From an uncultured bacterium (GTDB lineage Bacteria; Bacillota_I; Bacilli_A; RFN20; CAG-826): a stretch of DNA of 32,101 nt. The stretch lies in contig CASGAD010000006.1 in the NCBI GenBank assembly GCA_949299335.1, positions 1 to 32,101 on the forward strand. The letters are read 5' to 3'. The notes beneath the pieces were generated by a model. That model searched no databases. It was not told where the DNA came from and saw only the letters and a list, made by a program, of their open reading frames with translations. How positions within the stretch are numbered: position 1 is the first letter of the stretch; every line of letters starts with the position of its first letter. Of this stretch, positions 8,297-13,223 are shown piece by piece. Position numbers and translations under genes: made by a program.

Positions 8297-8308
8297 ATAT
8301 TAATTATA
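8294..8308 (-). promoter_or_regulatory. Candidate leaderless promoter/start for rimM
   Basis: On the minus strand the sequence reads TATAATTAATATATG: a consensus -10 box, six bases, then the rimM ATG. A transcript starting at the usual distance from TATAAT would begin at or next to the ATG. No -35 box and no ribosome binding site are visible. The same 15 bases occur at the start of the phospholipase-like gene at 31895-31909. Confidence 0.5.
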
Positions 8309-8340
8309 AAAAAGGAAGGTGAATTACTCACCTTTCTTTT
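8309..8340 (-). terminator. Terminator between khpA and rimM
   Basis: On the minus strand AAAAGAAAGGTGA pairs with TCACCTTCCTTTT around the 5-base loop GTAAT, with one mismatch, and is followed by a run of T. The khpA stop codon lies in the loop. It should end or reduce transcription from rpsP-khpA before rimM. Confidence 0.75.
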
Positions 8341-8593
8341 CGTCCTCAAAAGATTCAAATTTTAAATGAACTCTTTTATTTTCTAATTTTCCAGCAATAG
8401 CAACGATATCTCTAATTGCGTTTGCTACACAACCTTTTTTGCCGATTAATCTAGCAATATCTCCGTTTTCAGCTACAACAAGCAATGTTACATCACTTTT
8501 TGCATCTTCTTCTTTGACTTCTCTAACTAAAATTGCATCTGGGTTAGCTAAAAAAGGATCGACTATTGTGTGAACTAAAGTCGTATAATCCAT
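8324..8593 (-). CDS. khpA: KH-domain RNA-binding protein KhpA (YlqC)
   Basis: 89 residues, a single KH domain with the GxxG loop GKKG at residues 51-54 in IARLIGKKGCVANAIRDIV. KhpA proteins bind RNA, often together with KhpB/Jag, and affect cell division and envelope growth in streptococci and relatives. It follows rpsP after three bases, the usual rpsP-ylqC order, and is cotranscribed with it. GGAG within TTTTTTAGG-type sequence at the end of rpsP (AAAGGAGAATAG on the minus strand) gives the ribosome binding site. The C-terminus is acidic and Lys-rich and lies over the terminator. Confidence 0.92.
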   Translation of the reverse strand: MDYTTLVHTIVDPFLANPDAILVREVKEEDAKSDVTLLVVAENGDIARLIGKKGCVANAIRDIVAIAGKLENKRVHLKFESFEDEKKGE

Positions 8594-8596
8594 AAA

Positions 8597-8920
8597 CTAT
8601 TCTCCTTTTTTAGGTGATTTAGTTGAAACGACTTTTGCTTTCTTAACTGTTGTTTGACTCTTTAATTCTTTTGCTTTTGCAATTAAGCCTTTTGATGAGA
8701 AGATACCTTTGATTGTATCGCTATATTGAGCACCTTGTGTTAACCATTTTAAAGCGATTTCTTCATCGACATGAGCGTTTTCTACACCTTTAGCTGGATC
8801 GTAATATCCAATTTGTTCGATGTATCTACCATCACGTGCATATCTACTATCAGCAACAACAATTCTATAGAATGGTAATTCGTGTCTACCTTGTCTTGAT
8901 AATCTAATTTTAACTGCCAT
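8597..8920 (-). CDS. rpsP: 30S ribosomal protein S16
   Basis: 107 residues, with the S16 core MAVKIRLSRQGRHELPFYRI at the N-terminus and VADSRYARDGRYIEQIGYYDP after it. The core ends near residue 85. The last 20 or so residues form a Lys/Ser/Thr-rich tail that is longer than in B. subtilis S16 (about 90 residues). S16 binds 16S rRNA early in 30S assembly. The minus strand AAAGGAG before the ATG is the ribosome binding site. A consensus promoter lies at 8947-8975. It is the first gene of the flipped block. Confidence 0.97.
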   Translation of the reverse strand: MAVKIRLSRQGRHELPFYRIVVADSRYARDGRYIEQIGYYDPAKGVENAHVDEEIALKWLTQGAQYSDTIKGIFSSKGLIAKAKELKSQTTVKKAKVVSTKSPKKGE

Positions 8921-8946
8921 AATCTTAATTCTCCTTTACCTTCAAT

Positions 8947-8975
8947 AATATAGTGTAATTAAGTTTCTCTGTCAA
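8947..8975 (-). promoter_or_regulatory. Promoter of rpsP-khpA
   Basis: On the minus strand TTGACA (8970-8975) and TATATT (8947-8952) are separated by exactly 17 bases, a near-consensus sigma-A promoter. It gives a leader of about 20 bases. The -35 box overlaps the inverted repeat at 8971-8990. Confidence 0.85.
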
Positions 8976-8990
8976 GTATTTTTACTTGAC
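8971..8990. repeat. Inverted repeat over the rpsP -35 box
   Basis: GTCAAGTATTTTTACTTGAC is a perfect 8-base inverted repeat with a TTTT centre. It overlaps the minus-strand TTGACA and lies upstream of the expected start, so it would act as DNA rather than RNA. It also creates a plus-strand TTGACA at 8986-8991, for which I see no matching -10 box. Confidence 0.6.
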
Positions 8991-8995
8991 ATATT

Positions 8996-9048
8996 GAAAA
9001 AAATAAAAGCCTTAGAAAATTGCTCCCGAATGACTTTTCTTAAGGCTT
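8996..9048 (-). terminator. Orphan terminator-like hairpin on the minus strand
   Basis: On the minus strand AAGCCTTAAGAAAA pairs with TTTTCTAAGGCTT (one bulge) around a loop of about 15 bases and is followed by TTTATTTTTTTTC. This has the form of an intrinsic terminator, yet no minus-strand gene lies upstream of it. It may protect the rpsP promoter from readthrough or end a short untranslated RNA starting near 9065. Confidence 0.6.
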
Positions 9049-9050
9049 GT

Positions 9051-9077
9051 GTTTGGTAACCAAACAATATAATTATA
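9051..9077. promoter_or_regulatory. Palindrome next to overlapping -10 boxes
   Basis: GTTTGGTAACCAAAC (9051-9065) is a perfect palindrome with 7-base arms around one A. Immediately beside it, TATAATTATA (9068-9077) is itself palindromic and gives a TATAAT on each strand. No convincing -35 box was found for either. This could be an operator-promoter unit or the 5' hairpin of a small RNA. Confidence 0.35.
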
Positions 9078-9397
9078 AGCTTTATATTCATCAATTAAAA
9101 TAAGAATAAGTAAAAAGTTTGTTTATTTGAAGAATGGAATCTAAAAACATCCAATGTCTATTTAATTCTATTAGGTTTTTTATTTGTATTAATAAAAGAA
9201 GATATTTAATAAACATTTTAATATTAGTTATTTTTTGATTTTCCTATATAATTTAACTTCAAATTTTGATTTAGGTACTTGTATGATATACTTGAGAACT
9301 TAAGAAATGGAATTAGCGTTTATTTAGGAACCTTCATTTAATTTTTCAATTGGCTAAGGTCATAGAAGTTTTATAAATCTCTTCATTAAAAAACTGA

Positions 9398-9426
9398 TTG
9401 ACTATAAAGGGTTATTTAGATAAAAT
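9398..9426 (+). promoter_or_regulatory. Promoter of rplS
   Basis: TTGACT (9398-9403) and TAAAAT (9421-9426) with exactly 17 bases between them. The predicted start is near 9433, leaving a leader of about 77 bases before the rplS ATG. A second weaker candidate with TGATATACT lies at 9284-9292. Confidence 0.75.
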
Positions 9427-9432
9427 ATTTAA

Positions 9433-9495
9433 GCATTAATGCTACGGACGGTCCACTTTATTTATATATACGAACGTCAAGAGAAAGATTTTTGA
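9433..9495 (+). promoter_or_regulatory. Structured rplS leader (candidate L19 leader)
   Basis: The short leader contains the palindrome GCATTAATGC (9433-9442), then GGACGGTCC, and a GACG that can pair with CGTC at 9475-9478. L19 leaders that control rplS autogenously are known in Firmicutes. The position and folding potential fit, but I cannot align it to that family here. Confidence 0.35.
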
Positions 9496-9509
9496 AGGGA
9501 GGAGCAAAC

Positions 9510-9863
9510 ATGAACACAAATTTAGTTAAAGAAGTTGCTAACACCCAATTAAGAACTGATGTCCCATTCTTCAAAGCTGGTGATACTGTTAAAGTAATGG
9601 TCAGAATTGTTGAAAATGGAAAGACAAGATTACAAGCTTTTGAAGGCGTCGTAATCGCAAGAAGAGGTGCAGGAGTTGCTGAAACATTCATCGTTAGAAA
9701 GATGAGTGGAAGCATTGGAGTTGAAAGAGTATTCCCAATCCATTCACCAAACGTTGCTAGCATCCAAGTCCTTAAAGTTGGTAGAGTTAGAAGAAGTAAG
9801 ATTTTCTATCTTCGTGAAAGAAGTGGAAAAGCTGCTAGAATTAAAGAAGTACTTAAGAAGTAA
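9510..9863 (+). CDS. rplS: 50S ribosomal protein L19
   Basis: 117 residues from the ATG at 9510. The AAGGGAGGAG ribosome binding site at 9496-9505 selects this ATG over an in-frame TTG at 9492 that lies before the site. L19 motifs are [53 protein letters not shown] and the C-terminal [20 protein letters not shown]19 lies at the 30S-50S interface. In B. subtilis it ends the rpsP operon; here that operon is inverted and rplS has its own promoter, leader and terminator. Confidence 0.97.
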   Translation: MNTNLVKEVANTQLRTDVPFFKAGDTVKVMVRIVENGKTRLQAFEGVVIARRGAGVAETFIVRKMSGSIGVERVFPIHSPNVASIQVLKVGRVRRSKIFYLRERSGKAARIKEVLKK

Positions 9864-9867
9864 GATT

Positions 9868-9894
9868 AAAGATCTCGGAAACGGGATCTTTTTT
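9868..9894 (+). terminator. Terminator after rplS
   Basis: AAAGATCTCG (9868-9877) pairs with CGGGATCTTT (9882-9891) around GAAA, followed by a T-run. It starts five bases after the rplS stop. Confidence 0.88.
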
Positions 9895-9911
9895 GTTAAT
9901 ATTAAGGGCTT

Positions 9912-9931
9912 TTTAGTTAATATAAATTGGT
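9912..9931. repeat. Direct repeat, left copy (fragment of the rbgA start)
   Basis: TTTAGTTAATATAAATTGGT matches 10631-10650 at 19 of 20 positions. The right copy lies at codons 7-12 of rbgA and both copies can encode LVNINW. The left copy is followed by TAG. The two copies flank the broken regulator gene. Confidence 0.7.
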
Positions 9932-9975
9932 AGAGTATAAATTTAATAATGATAAACTATTATTAGGAGTTAATT

Positions 9976-10436
9976 ACGAGTTTAGGAAAAAATTTATCAT
10001 TAATTAGAAAGAAAAAAGGTTTTTCTCAAGAAGAACTTGCTTATAAATTAAATGTAAGCCGACAAACAATTTAAAACGGGAAAATGATGAAACGATCCTG
10101 AATATTTATGAAGTTAGTGCCGCCGCAAAATTTTTAAATGTAACAATTGAAGAATTATTAGATTACGAAGAAGAAATTAAAAATATTGAAGAAAGTATTA
10201 ATAAAACTAGCGAAGAAACAATTGCGAAAGTCGATTGGACTAAAGTACGGGGCAAACGCTATCCAATATTACTTGAATATAAAGAAGTAGTAGATCCATT
10301 AAAATATAAAGAAACCTTAGATTATTTAATTAAAGACTTAAAAAATAAGTATCATTACAATAATCGAGATGCTTTTTTGGTTTTAAAAGATATTTTAGCT
10401 AATTTATATAAAGAATATTCTCTTTCGAAAAAATAA
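9976..10436 (+). pseudogene. XRE-family helix-turn-helix regulator, disrupted
   Basis: Conceptual translation from ACG at 9976 gives (T)SLGKNLSLIRKKKGFSQEELAYKLNVSRQTI, a typical N-terminal XRE helix-turn-helix, and then a TAA. Restoring one missing base between 10072 and 10073 returns the family sequence SK(R)ENDETI and a frame that stays open to 10436, with FLNVTIEELLDYEEEI and a C-terminal domain ending YKEYSLSKK. Two further lesions are visible: AGGAG at 9965-9969 precedes ACG where ATG is expected, and the conserved Trp codon TGG reads CGG. Start loss, a one-base deletion and a substitution at a core position together support a dead gene of about 153 codons. It lies between rplS and rbgA, where B. 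subtilis has no such gene. Confidence 0.85.
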
Positions 10437-10473
10437 AACTAGTTTTTATATCTATTAAATAAATAGTAAAATA

Positions 10474-10505
10474 AAATGGTTAATAAATTTATTAATCATT
10501 TTTTT
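10474..10505 (+). terminator. Terminator-like hairpin after the XRE pseudogene
   Basis: AAATGGTTAATAAA (10474-10487) pairs with TTTATTAATCATTT (10488-10501) with one GU pair, and T residues follow. It is AT-rich, so its strength is uncertain. It is probably the original terminator of the regulator gene. The rest of the stretch to 10613 is AT-rich with no gene seen. Confidence 0.6.
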
Positions 10506-10602
10506 ATTTAAGTTAATAAACCTATTGATTTAATTAAAAATCGAAAAACTTATCAAAGTTAAAATGATAAATTTATTAAGGCAAGTTAGACAAAATATAA
10601 GG

Positions 10603-10616
10603 TATATTAAGATATG
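10603..10616 (+). promoter_or_regulatory. Possible -10 box abutting the rbgA start
   Basis: TATATT (10603-10608) is followed by five bases and ATG. This resembles the leaderless layout at rimM and the phospholipase-like gene. AAGG at about 10599-10602 is too far upstream to be a good ribosome binding site, and no -35 box is seen. Confidence 0.3.
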
Positions 10617-11477
10617 GAAAAGCGTGAAAATTTAGTGAATATAAATTGGTTTCCTGGCCATATGAAAAAGGCCTCTATTAAAGTTGAAGAAATTCAAAAA
10701 TTTCTCGACTTTGTAATTTTAATTTTGGATGCTAGAGTACCTTATTCTTCTTATAATACTTTTTTATTCGAATCTATAAAAAATAAGCCTAAGTTATTAT
10801 TATTTACTAAATGCGATTTAGCTGACACTAAAAAAACTGAAGAGCGGATTAAATATTATGAATCTGCAGGGTTTTTATGCTTAAAAGTCGACTATTATGA
10901 TAAAAATAAAAGAAATAAAATCATTGATAAATTAAATACTTTAGTTTCTACTAAACGTGAAAAAAATATCAAAAGAGGTATTAAGCACTCAATATTTAAA
11001 GGAGTAGTTTTAGGGATACCTAATGTTGGTAAATCTACTTTGATTAATGTTTTAGCAGGTAAAAATTTAGCTAAAGCAGCTAATACCCCTGGAGTTACTA
11101 AAAGCGTTAATTGGATGAAAATTAATGATGAACTTTATATTTATGACACTCCTGGAATATTACAACCTCATTTTGAAAATAAAGAAGTTGGAGCTAAGTT
11201 AGCCTTAATTGGCTCAATTAGACAAGATATTTTGCCTTTTGATTATCTTTATAATTTCTTATTAGATTTTTTAAAAAGTAAATATAAAGAAGAGTTTGAT
11301 AAATATTTAAATTTTGATTCTAGCATTTCTAATGATAAGATTATTGAAAATATTGCAAAAACAAGAGTTGCTTTATTAAAGGACGGCAAGTTAAATTTGG
11401 ATGGTGCAATTAGATTAATATTAAATGATTTTAAAGATGCTAAAATTTTAAAAGTAACGATGGATGAAGTATGTTAG
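10614..11477 (+). CDS. rbgA: Ribosome biogenesis GTPase RbgA (YlqF)
   Basis: 287 residues, with the circularly permuted GTPase order G4-G1-G3: TKCD (65-68), P-loop GIPNVGKST (134-142) and DTPG (178-181). The N-terminal INWFPGHMKKA is the RbgA signature. RbgA completes late 50S assembly. The start is uncertain: ATG at 10614 has no clear ribosome binding site, while GTG at 10635 would give an N-terminus (NINWFPGHM) as short as the B. subtilis protein. A fragment of this start is duplicated at 9912-9931. Its end overlaps rnhB by seven bases. Confidence 0.93.
   Translation: MEKRENLVNINWFPGHMKKASIKVEEIQKFLDFVILILDARVPYSSYNTFLFESIKNKPKLLLFTKCDLADTKKTEERIKYYESAGFLCLKVDYYDKNKRNKIIDKLNTLVSTKREKNIKRGIKHSIFKGVVLGIPNVGKSTLINVLAGKNLAKAANTPGVTKSVNWMKINDELYIYDTPGILQPHFENKEVGAKLALIGSIRQDILPFDYLYNFLLDFLKSKYKEEFDKYLNFDSSISNDKIIENIAKTRVALLKDGKLNLDGAIRLILNDFKDAKILKVTMDEVC
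10631..10650. repeat. Direct repeat, right copy (within rbgA)
   Basis: TTTAGTGAATATAAATTGGT, the intact copy at the start of rbgA. It differs from the left copy at 9912-9931 by one base. Confidence 0.7.
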
Positions 11478-12073
11478 ATTTTGAAGACCAATATTATAAC
11501 GATGAAATAAAAGTAATTGTTGGAATCGATGAAGCTGGTAGAGGTCCATTATGTGGGCCAGTTGTAGCAGCTTGTTGCATTTTAAAAAAAGGATATAAAA
11601 ATCCTAATATTAATGACTCTAAAAAATTAAGCGAAAAAAAGCGAGAAGTAGTCTATAAAGAAATTTTAGAAAATTGTCTTGATTATGGAGTAGGAATAGT
11701 ATCACCTGGTCGAATTGATGAAATAAATATTTTAGAAGCGACTAAAGAGGCTATGAAAATCGCTTTGAGCCAACTTAAAATAGATTACGATTTAGTTTTG
11801 ATTGATGCTGTAAAGCTCGATATAAATAAAAAAATGATTCCAATTATTAAGGGCGATGCTAAATGTGAATGTATTGCTGCAGCAAGTATTATTGCTAAAG
11901 TAACTAGAGACCATATATTAAAAGATTATGCTCTTAAATATCCTCAATATGGCTTTGATAAGCATAAAGGTTATGGGACTAAAGTCCATATTGAAGCCAT
12001 TAAAAGATATGGTCTTATTAAAGGATTTTATAGAGAAACATTTGAACCAATTAAAAGTTTTTTAAAAAAATAG
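11471..12073 (+). CDS. rnhB: Ribonuclease HII
   Basis: 200 residues. RNase HII removes RNA from RNA:DNA hybrids, including single ribonucleotides in DNA. Motifs are VGIDEAGRGPLCGPVVAA (the catalytic D20-E21), DSKKLSEKKRE, IDAVKLD and GDAKCECIAAASIIAKVTRD. It begins inside the end of rbgA, the rbgA-rnhB pair seen in many Firmicutes. The stop is followed at once by the hairpin that precedes dprA. Confidence 0.96.
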   Translation: MLDFEDQYYNDEIKVIVGIDEAGRGPLCGPVVAACCILKKGYKNPNINDSKKLSEKKREVVYKEILENCLDYGVGIVSPGRIDEINILEATKEAMKIALSQLKIDYDLVLIDAVKLDINKKMIPIIKGDAKCECIAAASIIAKVTRDHILKDYALKYPQYGFDKHKGYGTKVHIEAIKRYGLIKGFYRETFEPIKSFLKK

Positions 12074-12119
12074 AAAAAATTCCTTTTATTAATTGTTGTA
12101 TTAGTGAAAGGAGTTTTTT
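12074..12119 (+). promoter_or_regulatory. Hairpin burying the dprA ribosome binding site
   Basis: AAAAAATTCCTTT (12074-12086) pairs along its whole length with AAAGGAGTTTTTT (12107-12119), with one GU wobble and a 20-base loop. The right arm contains AAAGGAG, the ribosome binding site of the dprA ATG at 12121, and ends in six T. It could lower dprA translation, weakly terminate transcription, or both. Confidence 0.6.
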
Positions 12120-12120
12120 A

Positions 12121-12918
12121 ATGATTAAAGGAAATGAATTAATTGCTTATGTCTCTTTTATGCATGAAGGGGACTGGGATGATATTTATGATTTTATAAA
12201 AAATAAAAAACCAGTAGATAAAGATGAAGTTAGTGATATTTCTAATAAAATAAATAGTGATTTTGTCACGCTTATTGAGGAAAAGTACCCTCTTAATTTT
12301 AAAAAGAAGTTATCTAAGCCTCCTTTTTGCATTTTTTATAAAGGAGATTTTTCGTTATTAAAAGATAATAATTATAAAAGATTATCAATTGTTGGTAGTA
12401 GAAAAGCTACAAAATATGGGATTGAAGCAGTTAGAAAGATTATTCGTGAATTGCCAAGCAACTATATTATTATTAGTGGTTTAGCTAGTGGAATTGATAG
12501 TATTGCTCATAAAACAGCTTTAGAGTGTGGGTTAAAAACTATTGCTGTACTTGGCTCAGGCATAAACAATGTTTATCCTGAAACCAATCTTTCTTTATAT
12601 AATGATATAATTTCTAATGGTGGCCTTATTTTAAGTGAATATCCAAATATTTCAAAGCCTAAAAAAGAGAATTTTATATTTAGAAATCGCTTGATCGCTT
12701 GTTTAGGTGATTTTTTACTTGTTGGCGAAGCTTATGAAAGAAGCGGAACATCAACAACAATAAGTTATGCTTTACAATGTGGTAATAATGTAGGATGTAT
12801 CCCTTATCCTATCGACACTAATAGTATGTGTAATACATATATAAAAGAAGGAGCTTACCTAATAGACTCAGGCAAAGAGATTATTAATATTATGAATAAC
12901 GAAAGTAATAGCTATTAA
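12121..12918 (+). CDS. dprA: DNA processing protein DprA (Smf)
   Basis: 265 residues. The Rossmann-fold core has LSIVGSRKATKYG (88-100), ISGLASGIDSIAHKTAL (118-134), AVLGSGINNVYPETN (142-156), LSEYP (171-175) and FIFRNRLIACLGDFLLVGEA (185-204). DprA loads RecA on incoming single-stranded DNA during transformation. It is widely conserved, also in species not shown to be competent. It is slightly shorter than B. subtilis DprA (about 297), mainly at the N-terminus. The ribosome binding site is contained in a hairpin (12074-12119). No other competence gene is in the window. Confidence 0.94.
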   Translation: MIKGNELIAYVSFMHEGDWDDIYDFIKNKKPVDKDEVSDISNKINSDFVTLIEEKYPLNFKKKLSKPPFCIFYKGDFSLLKDNNYKRLSIVGSRKATKYGIEAVRKIIRELPSNYIIISGLASGIDSIAHKTALECGLKTIAVLGSGINNVYPETNLSLYNDIISNGGLILSEYPNISKPKKENFIFRNRLIACLGDFLLVGEAYERSGTSTTISYALQCGNNVGCIPYPIDTNSMCNTYIKEGAYLIDSGKEIINIMNNESNSY

Positions 12919-12919
12919 T

Positions 12920-13114
12920 ATGAGAGAGATTATTTTTAAAAATGCACTTATTAAAAAAGATTTTATTGGAGCCAATGCCGTTTATTATACAGAGGATTAT
13001 TTAATTATTTTTAGAAAAGAAATTGATTTTGAAAATCGAATAATTAGTAGATTTTATCTATTTGAAGTCAATGAAAAGAACTGGGAAATTTTCAGAAATT
13101 GTTTTTTCGCCTAA
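12920..13114 (+). CDS. Small hypothetical protein (64 residues)
   Basis: Unrecognised 64-residue ORF that begins one base after the dprA stop. The product is rich in aromatic and hydrophobic residues alternating with charges (AVYYTEDYLIIFRKEIDFE), as in a small beta-rich domain, with no membrane segment or signal peptide. No ribosome binding site precedes the ATG, so it would rely on coupling to dprA. The topA promoter follows after 60 bases. It may be real but nothing in it shows a function. Confidence 0.45.
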   Translation: MREIIFKNALIKKDFIGANAVYYTEDYLIIFRKEIDFENRIISRFYLFEVNEKNWEIFRNCFFA

Positions 13115-13173
13115 GGCCAAAAAAAGTAAATAATATTTAATATTATTTATAAAGAAGTAGTGATTTTTTTCTT

Positions 13174-13202
13174 TTGACAAAATGTTTTTACGCATTTATA
13201 TT
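13174..13202 (+). promoter_or_regulatory. Promoter of topA
   Basis: TTGACA (13174-13179) and TATATT (13197-13202) with exactly 17 bases between them. The predicted transcript starts about 15 bases before the ATG, and GAGGT at 13211-13215 is the ribosome binding site. Confidence 0.87.
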
Positions 13203-13223
13203 TATGTGGCGAGGTAAGAATTA

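Larger units (their letters stand above)
8921..9509. other. Divergent intergenic region between rpsP and rplS
   Basis: 589 bases without a supported gene. From left to right it holds the rpsP promoter and its inverted repeat, the orphan minus-strand hairpin, a palindrome with -10 boxes, an AT-rich stretch at about 9080-9390 in which only short ORFs (34-40 codons, no ribosome binding site) occur, an extended -10 like TGATATACT at 9284-9292, and the rplS promoter and leader. The length is unusual for this compact genome. Confidence 0.7.

Noticed and set aside
9007-9048. SRP RNA (ffs) at the orphan hairpin near ffh
   Set aside because: The loop has GTCATTCGGGAGCAA on the minus strand, which loosely resembles SRP domain IV, but the GGAA tetraloop and the paired asymmetric loop are missing.
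9134-9238. Possible 34-codon leader ORF in the rpsP-rplS interval
   Set aside because: No good ribosome binding site, AT-driven composition (many Ile, Phe, Asn), no recognisable product.
9458-9763. Minus-strand ORF of 101 codons over rplS
   Set aside because: It is antisense to rplS, which has full family motifs, a promoter and a ribosome binding site; the ORF has none.
9706-9933. Plus-strand ORF of 75 codons overlapping the end of rplS
   Set aside because: Its frame is offset within rplS and most of it is a shadow. Only its end, which encodes LVNINW, matters, as the left copy of the direct repeat.
13130-13148. AATAATATT/AATATTATT hairpin before topA as a terminator
   Set aside because: Only A-T pairs and no clear T-run; too weak to call.
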